DNA of 64,000 bases from Mesorhizobium_B sp963522145 (lineage in GTDB: Bacteria > Pseudomonadota > Alphaproteobacteria > Rhizobiales > Rhizobiaceae): assembly GCA_963522145.1 (NCBI GenBank), contig CAUQXI010000004.1, forward strand, positions 117,148-181,147, read 5' to 3'. A model generated the notes under the pieces. It did no database searches. It was not told where the DNA came from and saw only the letters and a program-made list of their open reading frames with translations. A program made the translations under genes and the position numbers. Positions within the stretch are counted from its first letter, which is position 1. Each line of letters opens with the position of its first letter. Of the stretch, positions 10,271-19,467 are shown one piece after another.

Positions 10271-12655
10271 ATGAACGAAGGAATGGATCCGGTCTCAGAC
10301 GGGAAGCGCCATGGGCTGATCAAGGCTCGTGGCGAAAGAAAATCGATGCGCGTCGGGCTCGCGACTTCGCTGATCGCCCTCGGCATTTCCACGGCTGCCT
10401 TCGCGCAGCAAGCCAAACCTGAGACGGACGCCGACACCCAAGCGCCCCAGCAGCCCGTTCTGACAGACGGGGAATCCCTCGTTCTCGAGCAGATCACGGT
10501 TACGGCGACGCGCGAGGAGCGCAACGTTCTCGACGTGCCGCAGACTGTTTCGGTCATCAACCGGGAAGAGATCGAGAAGCGCGTCACGCGCGACATCCAG
10601 GATCTCGTGCGCTACACGCCGGGCGTCGGCGTTTTCCGCCAGACCTCGGGCACCAACCCTTTCAACCAGCTCACCGGCTTCCAGATCCGCGGCGTCAGCG
10701 GCAACCGCGTCCAGATCCTGGTCGACGGCTCGCGCGTGCAGGAGCAGATCACCGATGGCAGCCGCGACTTCGTCGATCCCTTCAATCTGGAAGCGGTCGA
10801 GATCGTACGCGGCCCCAACTCCGTGCTGTGGGGCTCGGACGCGCTGGGCGGCGTGGTCGCTTTCCGCACGCGCGATCCAGAAGACCTCCTTTCGCGCACC
10901 GACAAGCCCTGGGCGCTCGAGATCAAGGGCGCCTATGACAGCTACGACGACTCCTGGCGCTCGCAGGTGACGGGCGCGGCCGAGTATGGCGATTTCCAGT
11001 TTCTCGGCTCGGTCGGCACGCTCAAGGCAAACGAGCCCGAACTGTCCCGCGCGCGCGCCGATGGCGGCATCTATGGCTGCCCGCGCGAGGCGATCTTCCC
11101 CTGCAACCGCTTCAATCCCGCCGACACCGACGCCTATAACGGGCTGGCCAAGGTGATCTGGTTGCCCAACGACCAGCACGAGGTCACGCTGACCGGCGAG
11201 TTCTACGACCGCAACACGGTGATCGAGCAGATCTACGATTCAAGTGCGAACAGCACGCTCGGCAATGCGTTCTTCTATACCAATGACGACTTCGAGCGCG
11301 AACTCGACATGACGCGCTATCGCGGCGCGATCGAGCACGAGTGGAAGGTCGAGGCGCCCTGGCTCGACAAGGTGAAATGGTCGGTGTCCTATTCGCCGCA
11401 GCGCCGCAAGACCGAGTCCGAGCAGCTGCGCAACTATTCGCGCGCCGCCATTCCGCGCACCCAGATCAACGAGCAGCTGCGCGATTATGGCGAGGAGTTC
11501 CTGGAATACGACATCCAGTTCCAGTCCTCCTTCGATCTCGGCTCCACCTCGCACACGCTGATCTACGGCTTCGACGGGGACACATCCGACACGACCTATG
11601 AGGGCGAAAACCGCACCTATCGCTCGGACACGGGTGCGACCACGGTGGTCGGCAATCAGGGCTTCAACTTCCCGCAGGTCACCACGGAGCGCGCGGACCT
11701 ATACATCCAAGACGAGATCAAGCTCCTCGACGGGCGGCTCACGCTGACCCCCGGCCTGCGTTATTCGACCTACCGGCTCGATCCGACGGAAGATGACGAC
11801 TATGTGCCGCTGCCGGGCTTCGAACCGGAAGTCATCAACGAGGACAAGATCACCAAGAAGCTCGGTGCGGTCTACGACATCAACGACATCTATTCCGTCT
11901 ACGCCTCCTATGGCGAAGGCTTCAAGGTGCCGACCTCGCAGCAGCTCTTCGTGTCCATCCAGGATCCGTTCTCGTTCCCGCCCGTCAACGTAATCCCCAA
12001 TCCGAACCTGCAACCGGAATCCGTTCGCTCCTACGAGGCGGGATTCCGGGGCCAGTTCGATCGCGGCTATTTCACCGTCGGGGCGTTCTACGCCGATTAC
12101 GAGAACTTCATCCGCGGGCTCCAGGTCATCAATCCCGCCGAACCCGACACCGTCACCTCCGACAATGTGGAAGATGTGAAATTGTGGGGCATCGAGTTCG
12201 CGGCCGAGGCCGAGATCTGGAACAACCTGACGGGAACGGCGGCGATCTCCTACCAGCGCGGTACCCAGCAGGTGGCAGAAGGCGCAGAGCGGACCGCGTT
12301 TGACGGCGCGGTCCCGCTGACCGCCGTGCTCGGGCTGCGCTACCTCTTCGCGGACTGGAACCTCGAAACGGAAGTGGTGGGAACCTTTGCCTCCGGCGTG
12401 ACGCGGCGCGCCGATCCGGCGGACTTCAAGCCGGACGGCTATGCAGTGTTCGACACCTATGCGACCTGGAAGCCGACGGACAGCTTCGAGATCAATGGCG
12501 GCGTCCAGAACATCTTCGACAAGCGCTACTTCTCCAACACACTGACCGGCTATGATCGCGTGCCGGAAAGCGATGCCGTCGCGAACGTCAACCCGCTCGA
12601 GCTGCAGGTGGCCCCCGGCCGCACCTTCAAGCTCGGCATGACCAAGCGCTTCTGA
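10271..12655 (+). CDS. TonB-dependent haem/haemoglobin-family outer membrane receptor
   Basis: A TonB-dependent receptor of the haem/haemoglobin/transferrin group, which brings an iron source through the outer membrane with energy from TonB-ExbBD. A signal peptide follows an internal Met at 10346 (VGLATSLIALGISTAAFAQ). A TonB-box-like ITVTATREER leads into the plug, which contains IRGVSGNRVQILVDG and VEIVRGPNSVLWGSDALGGVV. The C-terminal barrel ends in an aromatic residue (KRF), as usual for outer membrane proteins. A cysteine pair (YGCPREAIFPC) lies in an early extracellular loop. In place of FRAP the protein has FKVP, followed by NPNL, but no histidine lies between them, unlike typical haem receptors. 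It is the first gene of an operon with an ABC protein and an HmuS-like protein. ATG 10346 is a possible shorter start. Confidence 0.9.
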   Translation: MNEGMDPVSDGKRHGLIKARGERKSMRVGLATSLIALGISTAAFAQQAKPETDADTQAPQQPVLTDGESLVLEQITVTATREERNVLDVPQTVSVINREEIEKRVTRDIQDLVRYTPGVGVFRQTSGTNPFNQLTGFQIRGVSGNRVQILVDGSRVQEQITDGSRDFVDPFNLEAVEIVRGPNSVLWGSDALGGVVAFRTRDPEDLLSRTDKPWALEIKGAYDSYDDSWRSQVTGAAEYGDFQFLGSVGTLKANEPELSRARADGGIYGCPREAIFPCNRFNPADTDAYNGLAKVIWLPNDQHEVTLTGEFYDRNTVIEQIYDSSANSTLGNAFFYTNDDFERELDMTRYRGAIEHEWKVEAPWLDKVKWSVSYSPQRRKTESEQLRNYSRAAIPRTQINEQLRDYGEEFLEYDIQFQSSFDLGSTSHTLIYGFDGDTSDTTYEGENRTYRSDTGATTVVGNQGFNFPQVTTERADLYIQDEIKLLDGRLTLTPGLRYSTYRLDPTEDDDYVPLPGFEPEVINEDKITKKLGAVYDINDIYSVYASYGEGFKVPTSQQLFVSIQDPFSFPPVNVIPNPNLQPESVRSYEAGFRGQFDRGYFTVGAFYADYENFIRGLQVINPAEPDTVTSDNVEDVKLWGIEFAAEAEIWNNLTGTAAISYQRGTQQVAEGAERTAFDGAVPLTAVLGLRYLFADWNLETEVVGTFASGVTRRADPADFKPDGYAVFDTYATWKPTDSFEINGGVQNIFDKRYFSNTLTGYDRVPESDAVANVNPLELQVAPGRTFKLGMTKRF

Positions 12656-12664
12656 GGAAGCCCG

Positions 12665-14380
12665 GTGCCTCTTGTTCTCCGGCGCATTGCCTCCCTGGTC
12701 CGGCTTTCCATCGCCGGCCCGGGGGGCAGGATCGGCATCGCGCTTTATGTCGTGGTGCTCGCGCTCGAGTTGGCTTCCGTGCTGGTCAGCCTCCGGCTGA
12801 TCGCCTGGACCAAGGAATTCTATGACGCGCTGCAGGCGCTGAATGCAGCGGAAAGCCTGCGTCAGGTCGGCGTCTTCGGCCTGATCGTGGTGGTCGAGGT
12901 CACGCGCAACCTTGCTGCCACCTATCTGCGCAAGCTGCTCGAGATCCGCTGGCGGCGAGCGCTCACATCGGAGGTGCTCGACCGCTACTTCCGCAACAAG
13001 GCGTTCTGGCACCTGAGCGCCACGGGCTCGCTGGGCGCGATCGACAATCCCGACCAGCGCATCGCGGAGGACTGCCGCCTCTTTCTGGCAGGCCCAGCGA
13101 CCGATCACGGGTCCGATTCCGGCTTCATCCCGCTTTCCATGGATGTGGTCACAAGGGTGGTCGGGCTGTTCTCCTATCTCGCGGTGCTGTGGGGGCTTTC
13201 CACATTCCCCTTGAGCCTGAGCTTCATCGGCCTCGACTGGGACCTGCCGCGCTACATGGTGTGGGCGGCCTTCATCTATGTCGCGCTGTCGAGCGGCGTG
13301 ACCCATCTGCTCGGCAGGCCGCTCAAGACGCTTTACTTCAACCAGCAGCGGCGCGAGGCCGACTACCGCTTCGCGCTCGCCCGCCTGCGGGAAAATGTCG
13401 ATGCGGTGGCGCTCGCGGGCGGCGAAGGCGCCGAGCGGCGCGGCCTCGACCGGCTGTTCGGCGCCATCATGGATAACTGGCGGCGGCTGATCGGGCGCGA
13501 GCTTGTGCTCAGCTCCTTCACCTATCCTTACCGCTTCACCGTTCTGCGCATCCCGACCTTTATCGCGCTGCCTGCCTTTTTCGCCGGCAGCGTGACCTTC
13601 GGGGGGCTGATGCAGCTTGGCTCGGCCTTCTCCCAGGTGGTCACCACCCTGTCCTGGTTCATCTTCGCTTATCGCCCGCTTGCCGAACTCGCCGCCGCGA
13701 CATCGCGTCTGAGCCATTTCATCGAAGCGGCGGAAGCAGCGGGAGAAGCACGAAGCGGGCCGGTGATGGCCGCCTCGCCCGACGGCGCGCTCCGCATTTC
13801 CGATCTGACCGTGCGCAAGGCCGACGGCACGACCCTTCTCCGCTGGCCGGCGCTTGCGTTGAGGCCGGGCGAGACGGTCTGGCTCAGGGGCGCCTCGGGG
13901 CTTGGCAAGACCACGCTCCTCAAGACGCTCGCGGGGCTGTGGCCGCATGGCAGCGGGCGCATCGAGGCGCCTGACGCGCGTCTCCTGTTTCTGCCGCAGC
14001 GCCCCTACCTTCCGCTTGGCCCGGTTGCGGAAGCCGCGGCCTATCCCGCTTCTCCCGATGATCTGTCCCACGGCACCGTCGAAGGCGCGCTCGACCAGGT
14101 GGGCCTCTCGCGAGCGGCCGAAGATTCCACTGCCGGCCTGTCGGGTGGCGAGCAGCAGCGCTTGATGCTCGCGCGCCTGCTGGTTCACCGGCCGGACTGG
14201 GCCTTTCTGGACGAAGCGACGAGCGCACTCGACGCCGAGGCAGAAGCGGCGCTGCTCGGCCGTCTCAGGCAGGAACTGCCGAACACGACCTTTGTCGTGG
14301 TGGCGCATCGCCCGCCGCAGGGGCTCGGCCCCGTCCGGGAGATCGACGTGCGTGACGCCTCCGACGCACCCGTTCCCTAA
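12665..14380 (+). CDS. SbmA/BacA (YddA)-type ABC transporter, fused permease and ATPase
   Basis: The N-terminal ~350 residues form an SbmA/BacA-like membrane domain (NPDQRIAEDCRLF, DLPRYMVWAAFIYV, then NQQRREADYRF). The C-terminal ATPase is intact: Walker A GASGLGKTTLL, signature LSGGEQQR, Walker B AFLDEATSALD and switch His in VVAHRP. Members of this group import peptides, cobalamin and other bulky compounds despite an exporter-like fold. The GTG start comes 9 bp after the receptor stop, behind GAGGAA, so the two genes are translationally linked. Its place between a haem-type receptor and an HmuS-like protein suggests that it carries the receptor's ligand across the inner membrane, replacing the usual HmuTUV. 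That role is inferred. Confidence 0.9.
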   Translation: MPLVLRRIASLVRLSIAGPGGRIGIALYVVVLALELASVLVSLRLIAWTKEFYDALQALNAAESLRQVGVFGLIVVVEVTRNLAATYLRKLLEIRWRRALTSEVLDRYFRNKAFWHLSATGSLGAIDNPDQRIAEDCRLFLAGPATDHGSDSGFIPLSMDVVTRVVGLFSYLAVLWGLSTFPLSLSFIGLDWDLPRYMVWAAFIYVALSSGVTHLLGRPLKTLYFNQQRREADYRFALARLRENVDAVALAGGEGAERRGLDRLFGAIMDNWRRLIGRELVLSSFTYPYRFTVLRIPTFIALPAFFAGSVTFGGLMQLGSAFSQVVTTLSWFIFAYRPLAELAAATSRLSHFIEAAEAAGEARSGPVMAASPDGALRISDLTVRKADGTTLLRWPALALRPGETVWLRGASGLGKTTLLKTLAGLWPHGSGRIEAPDARLLFLPQRPYLPLGPVAEAAAYPASPDDLSHGTVEGALDQVGLSRAAEDSTAGLSGGEQQRLMLARLLVHRPDWAFLDEATSALDAEAEAALLGRLRQELPNTTFVVVAHRPPQGLGPVREIDVRDASDAPVP

Positions 14381-14413
14381 ACACCCGAAATTGCCTGAAA
14401 CAAGGAGTTAATC

Positions 14414-15136
14414 ATGAGCGACACTGCAAACGCCGCCCATCCGCGCGAAACGCTTGCCGTGACGCCGCAGCAGTTCTTCGCGGTGCTGCCCGAAATGGGC
14501 AAACTCATGGTCACCGCGCGGAACGGCGGCGCCACCCATGAGCGGATCGGCAACGTTTCCGCCGTGGAGGTCGCTGGCGACTGGGTGCGCCTGAGCGGGT
14601 CGGAGCACGAAAGCCGCTTCCACCTTCCGGCGATCGGCGCGCTGGTGGCGGACCGCACCAACATCATGGGCGACAAGGTGTTTCCGCGCGTGGATGTTCT
14701 CGACAAGAACAACAAGCCGATCGCAGCCGTGATCGGCTTCGAGGGGCTGGAGCCGTTCGACCGCGCGCTGGCGCCGCTCGGCGCAGGCGAGCCCCAGCCG
14801 GCGCCGGAACCGGCTGCACCCGTAGAGCGTGGGGAAGTTGCGGAGAACGATCCCGGCCGCGTTCCCCTCGAAGAGGCGCTGCGCTTGGGGAACGCCGTGG
14901 CGATCGAAATCCGCCGCCCGGCCTTTGTGCAGTCCTGGCGCGGCGTTGTGGAAGGGGTGAAGCCGGGCATGGGCTTCATCAACGTCATGCGGCCCGACTT
15001 TCACCTTCATCTCAGGGCCGCTGCGGTTGCAAGCTGGCGCGACGGGCAGGTGAACGGAACGCGTGAGCTCGCCGCGCTCGATGCGCAGGGTGCCGAGATC
15101 GGCCTTTACGTGGTGGGCTTGCCCGAGGCAGCCTAA
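14414..15136 (+). CDS. Short HmuS/ChuS-like haem-handling protein
   Basis: A 240-residue soluble protein made of two half-repeats resembling HmuS/ChuS, cytoplasmic proteins that bind or degrade haem after uptake. The first half (about 15-120) has MVTARNGGATHERIGNV, similar to the family pattern around ALTRN-CVHEKVG. The second half (about 155-235) has INVMRPDFHLHLR, close to the family NVLDPDFNLHLRE. The protein is about 100 residues shorter than standard HmuS, with a proline/alanine-rich linker between halves (EPQPAPEPAAP). AAGGAG stands before the ATG. It is the last gene of the receptor-ABC operon. Whether it degrades haem or only carries it cannot be decided here; His codons in THERIG, SEHESRFH and HLHL are possible ligands. 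Confidence 0.72.
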   Translation: MSDTANAAHPRETLAVTPQQFFAVLPEMGKLMVTARNGGATHERIGNVSAVEVAGDWVRLSGSEHESRFHLPAIGALVADRTNIMGDKVFPRVDVLDKNNKPIAAVIGFEGLEPFDRALAPLGAGEPQPAPEPAAPVERGEVAENDPGRVPLEEALRLGNAVAIEIRRPAFVQSWRGVVEGVKPGMGFINVMRPDFHLHLRAAAVASWRDGQVNGTRELAALDAQGAEIGLYVVGLPEAA

Positions 15137-15167
15137 GCGGCTTCCGGGCCGCGGTGAAGGCCGCGCG

Positions 15168-16199
15168 TCACGCCGCGATGCGGAACTGCGCGCGGCCGGC
15201 TTCTTTCGCCTGGTAGAGCGCGATGTCGGCCTGCTTGGCGATGCCCTCGCGGGTCGTCGCGTGAAGCGGCGCCATCGCTGCACCCACGCTGACGCTGCAG
15301 GGAATGAACAGGTTGTCGACCTGAACGGGCGCCTGGAAGGCGCTCACAAGGCGTCCGGTGATCTTTTCCATTTCGCGCAGGCCGGGAAGCTCGCGCAGGA
15401 TCACGCAGAACTCGTCGCCGCCGATCCGCCCCACCCAGTCCTTTGCGCGCACCGAGCCCCGGATGCGTTCGGCCACGGCGCAGAGAACGGCGTCGCCTGC
15501 GGGATGGCCGAAGCGGTCGTTGATGCGCTTAAAGTGATCGATATCGACATAGATCAGCCCCGCGCCCTGCTCCGCGCTCGTCGCCTGCTCGAACAGGTCG
15601 CCCACAAGCTCACGCATGCCGATGCGATTCAGGCAGCCGGTCAGCGGGTCGGTGCTGGCCGCTTCGCGCAGCAGCTTCTCGTTCGCGCGCAGGGCGATGT
15701 TCGTGCGCTGGAGATTGAGGAGGCTCGAGGCCAGCACGCCGAAATGGGCGAGTTGCTCGCGCGCCGTGTCGGTCAGGATGCGAGGCTCGTGTCCGAAAAT
15801 GCAGAAGGAGCCGAGATTGAGGCCGCTGCCGCAGGTGAGCGGAACACCGGCATAGAAGCGGAAGAAGGGCGCACCCTGCACATAGGGCAGGGAAGCAAAA
15901 CGAGGATCGGCGCGCAGGTCGGGCACAGCAAAGACTTCGCCGCTCATGATGGTCTGCGCGCAGATCGAGGCCGACCGAGGAAAGGCTTGCTCCACCAGGC
16001 CCGCCGACGACAGAACACGCTGCCATGCCTCGTCGATCAGGCTGATTGCGGCGACCGGAGTGTCGAACAGCGCTTTGCCGAGTTCGATCAATGATGCGAA
16101 ATGGGCAGTCTGCGGGGCATCCCCGAACTCGAGGGCGCGGACCGCCGCAAGCCGCTCGGCCTCATTGGAGGGGATCGGACAATCGAGTAACTGTCTCAT
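15168..16199 (-). CDS. GAF-GGDEF diguanylate cyclase
   Basis: A 343-residue cytoplasmic signalling enzyme with an N-terminal GAF domain (about 20-165) and a C-terminal GGDEF domain (about 180-340). It should make cyclic di-GMP from two GTP. The active loop IGGDEF is intact, and the RAKD placed five residues before it is a complete product-inhibition I-site (RxxD). The linker STDPLTGCLNRIGM is the usual entry into the cyclase domain. The GAF domain lacks features I can tie to a ligand. It converges on the haem operon and is followed upstream by the RND operon on the same strand, about 150 bp apart, so it is probably transcribed alone. Confidence 0.93.
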   Translation of the reverse strand: MRQLLDCPIPSNEAERLAAVRALEFGDAPQTAHFASLIELGKALFDTPVAAISLIDEAWQRVLSSAGLVEQAFPRSASICAQTIMSGEVFAVPDLRADPRFASLPYVQGAPFFRFYAGVPLTCGSGLNLGSFCIFGHEPRILTDTAREQLAHFGVLASSLLNLQRTNIALRANEKLLREAASTDPLTGCLNRIGMRELVGDLFEQATSAEQGAGLIYVDIDHFKRINDRFGHPAGDAVLCAVAERIRGSVRAKDWVGRIGGDEFCVILRELPGLREMEKITGRLVSAFQAPVQVDNLFIPCSVSVGAAMAPLHATTREGIAKQADIALYQAKEAGRAQFRIAA

Positions 16200-16353
16200 C
16201 GTCTCGCTTATCCACGGCTTCTGATGCCGCCATCATGAGCGCAGGTTGCTCCCCCCGCAAGGCGATCCGCTTCGCACCTTTCATCACGCTGAACAGCGGA
16301 TTAAAGCACAGGTCCGGGCCTGTGCGGCGGCTCGCTCGCAGCCGAGATCGCGG

Positions 16354-19300
16354 TCACGATGCAGTGGCAGGCCGATCAGATGCCCCATGCGCCTGCCTTG
16401 GCAGCAGCTTCCGCAGAAGCCATCCCAGCCAGTGCTCCAGGTCGTCCACCAGCGTATAGATGACCGGCACATAAACGAGGCTGAGAACGGTGGACGACAA
16501 GAGGCCGCCGATCACCGCCACCGCCATGGGTGCGCGGCTTTCCGCATCCGCCCCGAGCCCGAGCGCGATCGGCGCCATGCCCGCGCCCATGGCGATCGAG
16601 GTCATGACGATGGGACGCGCGCGCTTCCTCGCCGCATCCAGAAGCGACGCGCCGCGCTCCTGGCCGTTGCGCCGCGCGACGATCGCGTATTCCACGAGCA
16701 GGATCGAGTTCTTGGCGGCGATGCCCATCAGCAGCAGCACGCCGATCAGCACCGACACGGCGATCGACGAGCCGGTGAGATAAAGAAAGCCGAAAGCGCC
16801 GCCGATCGACAAAGGCAGCGCGGTCAGGATGGTGACCGGCTGGAGAAAGGAGTTGAAGAGCAGGGCCAGCGTCGCAAACATCAGGAGCACGCCCGTCGCG
16901 ATCGCAATCCTGAAGCCGGAAAACAGCTCTTCCATGCGCTTGGCGTCGCCCTGCGCCAGTTCGGAGATACCGGCGGGCAGGGCCTGCATCACAGGCAGCG
17001 CGCGGATCGCCTCACGTGCCTGGCCGAGCGTCAACCCCGACAGTTCGGCCTCCACCCTCACGCGCCGCTCATTGTCCGAATGAACGATCGTGGTCGGGCC
17101 GGCGGCGAAGCGGAACGAGGCCACGGCATCCAGCGGCACGGTGGCCTGCGATCCCCTGATCTGCAGGGTGGCGATGCGATCGAGATCGCCCCGCGCCTCG
17201 TCGGTGAGGGTCGGGATCACAAAGACCTGCCGGTCGCCGAGGTTGAACTTGGCGAGCGCGTTCTCGTTATCGCCCAGGGTGGAAACGGACAGCAGGCGCG
17301 CGATCTGGTCGGGCGTCACGCCTGCGCTCGCCATGCGCTCCTTGTCGGGCACTACCACGAGTTCGGGCTTCGCCGCCGCCGCATCGGAGATCGGATTGAT
17401 GAGACCCGGGATGCCTCGCATCTCGGCGACGAGGCGCTCAGCCGTTTTCGACAAAAGCTCGCTGTTGCCGCCGCGCAGGGTAACCGACACCTTCGCGCCC
17501 GACTGGTTATCCGCGCCGAACTGGATGCGCGCGCCGGGAATGTCGCCGAACAGGACAGCGGTGCGCGCTTCGAATTCCTTCTGGCTCGTTTCCCGTTCAT
17601 TGCGCGGCTTGAGATTCGCCGTCACCGTCGCGGAGGTGACGCTCGCCGTATTGCTCCGGCTCGGGCCGCCGCCGCCCTGCTGGCCCGAGCCGATCTGGGT
17701 GAAGACACTTTCCACTTCGGGCTGGGCCTGCAGGCGAGCGCTGACCGCCGTTGCGGCTGCGTCTGTTTCGGCCAGCGTGGAACCCGGCTGAAGCTGGATC
17801 GAAGCCACCGCACGGCCGCGGTCCACGGCCGGCATGAACTCGGTCGGCAGCCGAAGGGCCAGCATGATGGAGGCCGCGAAGAAGGCGATGCCGAGCAGCG
17901 CTGTCAGCCAGCGGAAGCGCAGCGCGCCACGGAGCACAACGAGATAGGCGCGGATCCAGGCGGGAACGCGTTCCGCATGTTCGGCTCCGCCTGCCCGCAT
18001 CAGGTAAGCGCCCATCAGGGGCGTGAGCGTGCGGGCGACCAGCAGCGAGAACAGCACGGACACGCAGACAGCAACCGCGAAGCTGGCGAAAAGCCGGCCC
18101 GGAATCCCGGGCATGAAGGCGACGGGCACGAAAACAGCGACGATCGTCATGGTGGTCGCCACCACGGCGAGGCCGATCTCGTCCGCCGCATCGATCGCCG
18201 CCTCGAAGGCGCTTTTCCCGCTTTGGCGCATGTGGCGGACGATGTTCTCGATCTCCACGATCGCATCGTCCACGAGGATGCCGACCACGAGCGACAGGGC
18301 CAGAAGCGTGATGTTGTTGAGCGACAAGTCGAGCCACGCCATCACGGCGAAGGTCGGGATCAGCGAGAGCGGCAGGGCGGCTGCCGCAACAAGGGTCGCG
18401 CGCAGATCGCGCAGGAACAGGAAGACCACGCCGACCGCGAGCAGCGCGCCGATCCACAGCGCTTCCACTGCCGCATCGTAGCTTTGCTCCACGAAATCGG
18501 AGGAAGACGTGACCTCGATGAAGCGTGCGCCTGCTTCTCTCGCATCGAGCGCGGCCACCGCTTCGCGCACGGCATGGGTCACGCCGACTTGGCTGGAGCC
18601 CTTGGCGCTGAAAACGGAAAAGGACACCACCTCCGTTCCATTCAGCCGGGCGCGGCTGCGCGGTTCCTCCCAGCCGTCCTCCACCTGTCCGAAATCGGCC
18701 AGCCGCATGGTTTCGCCCGAACCGAGCGTGACCGGCGCATTTTCCAGCTCAGCGACTGATGACACGCGGCCGAGCGTGCGAACGGACTGCTCCGTTTCGC
18801 CCACCACCGTGCGACCGCCGGAGCGGTTGGCGGTCTGCGCCGCGAGCGCTTGGCTGATCTCCTGCACGGTGACGCCGAGCGCGTTCAGCCGGTCCGGGTC
18901 GAGCTTGACCAAGATCGCGCGCGACACGCCGCCCGAGCGCGTCACCTTGGACACGCCATCCACCTTCAGGAGTTCCTTGGACACATGATCGTCCACGAAC
19001 CAGGACAGCGCGTCCGGCGTCATGGCGGGCGCTTCGGCCACATAGGACAGGATCGGGAAGTCGCCGGCATCCACGCGCGCCACGACCGGCATGTCGGCGG
19101 TTGCGGGAAGCTGGTTCTGGATGCCGGAAACCGCCGTGCGCACCTCGTCGGCCGCCTTGGTGAGGTCAGTATCGAGCGCGAACTCGATGGTGGAAACCGA
19201 GGAGCCCTCGCTGATCGTGGAGGACACGCTTTCCACGCCTCCGATCACCGAAACCGCGCTTTCCACGAGATCGGTGACCTGCGTCTCGATCTCGGTGGGC

Positions 19301-19467
19301 GAGGCACCCGTCTGCGCGACGATCACCGTGACGACGGGAAAGTCGATGTCGGGCATGTTGTTCACGCGCAGCTGCGCGAAGCCCCATACGCCCGCGAAGG
19401 TGAGCGCCAGAAAGAGGAGGATCGTCGGAAGAGGATTGCGGATCGACCAGGCGGAAAGGTTCTTCAC
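16354..19467 (-). CDS. RND multidrug efflux transporter (AcrB/MexB-like, HAE1 family)
   Basis: A 1037-residue inner membrane pump that exports hydrophobic compounds using the proton gradient. It starts with the typical WSIRNPLPTILLFLAL helix 1. The proton-relay aspartate pair is in LVVGILVDDAIVEIENI, and the later YLTGSSIAVSVLIGVLLLMG and MTSIAMGAGMAPIALG segments mark the second transmembrane bundle. Two large periplasmic loops fit the porter and docking domains. Its start overlaps the stop of the adaptor gene by 4 nt, so the two are co-translated. No outer membrane channel gene (TolC type) is present, so it must borrow one. The substrate range is unknown. Confidence 0.95.
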   Translation of the reverse strand: MKNLSAWSIRNPLPTILLFLALTFAGVWGFAQLRVNNMPDIDFPVVTVIVAQTGASPTEIETQVTDLVESAVSVIGGVESVSSTISEGSSVSTIEFALDTDLTKAADEVRTAVSGIQNQLPATADMPVVARVDAGDFPILSYVAEAPAMTPDALSWFVDDHVSKELLKVDGVSKVTRSGGVSRAILVKLDPDRLNALGVTVQEISQALAAQTANRSGGRTVVGETEQSVRTLGRVSSVAELENAPVTLGSGETMRLADFGQVEDGWEEPRSRARLNGTEVVSFSVFSAKGSSQVGVTHAVREAVAALDAREAGARFIEVTSSSDFVEQSYDAAVEALWIGALLAVGVVFLFLRDLRATLVAAAALPLSLIPTFAVMAWLDLSLNNITLLALSLVVGILVDDAIVEIENIVRHMRQSGKSAFEAAIDAADEIGLAVVATTMTIVAVFVPVAFMPGIPGRLFASFAVAVCVSVLFSLLVARTLTPLMGAYLMRAGGAEHAERVPAWIRAYLVVLRGALRFRWLTALLGIAFFAASIMLALRLPTEFMPAVDRGRAVASIQLQPGSTLAETDAAATAVSARLQAQPEVESVFTQIGSGQQGGGGPSRSNTASVTSATVTANLKPRNERETSQKEFEARTAVLFGDIPGARIQFGADNQSGAKVSVTLRGGNSELLSKTAERLVAEMRGIPGLINPISDAAAAKPELVVVPDKERMASAGVTPDQIARLLSVSTLGDNENALAKFNLGDRQVFVIPTLTDEARGDLDRIATLQIRGSQATVPLDAVASFRFAAGPTTIVHSDNERRVRVEAELSGLTLGQAREAIRALPVMQALPAGISELAQGDAKRMEELFSGFRIAIATGVLLMFATLALLFNSFLQPVTILTALPLSIGGAFGFLYLTGSSIAVSVLIGVLLLMGIAAKNSILLVEYAIVARRNGQERGASLLDAARKRARPIVMTSIAMGAGMAPIALGLGADAESRAPMAVAVIGGLLSSTVLSLVYVPVIYTLVDDLEHWLGWLLRKLLPRQAHGASDRPATAS

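Noticed and set aside
11699..14308. 869-codon open frame on the minus strand
   Set aside because: It lies fully antisense to the TonB receptor and ABC genes, which have strong motifs. Its His/Arg/Gln-rich composition is typical of reverse frames in GC-rich DNA.
16246..18759. 837-codon open frame on the plus strand
   Set aside because: Antisense to the RND pump; composition is His/Arg/Gly-rich and carries no domain.
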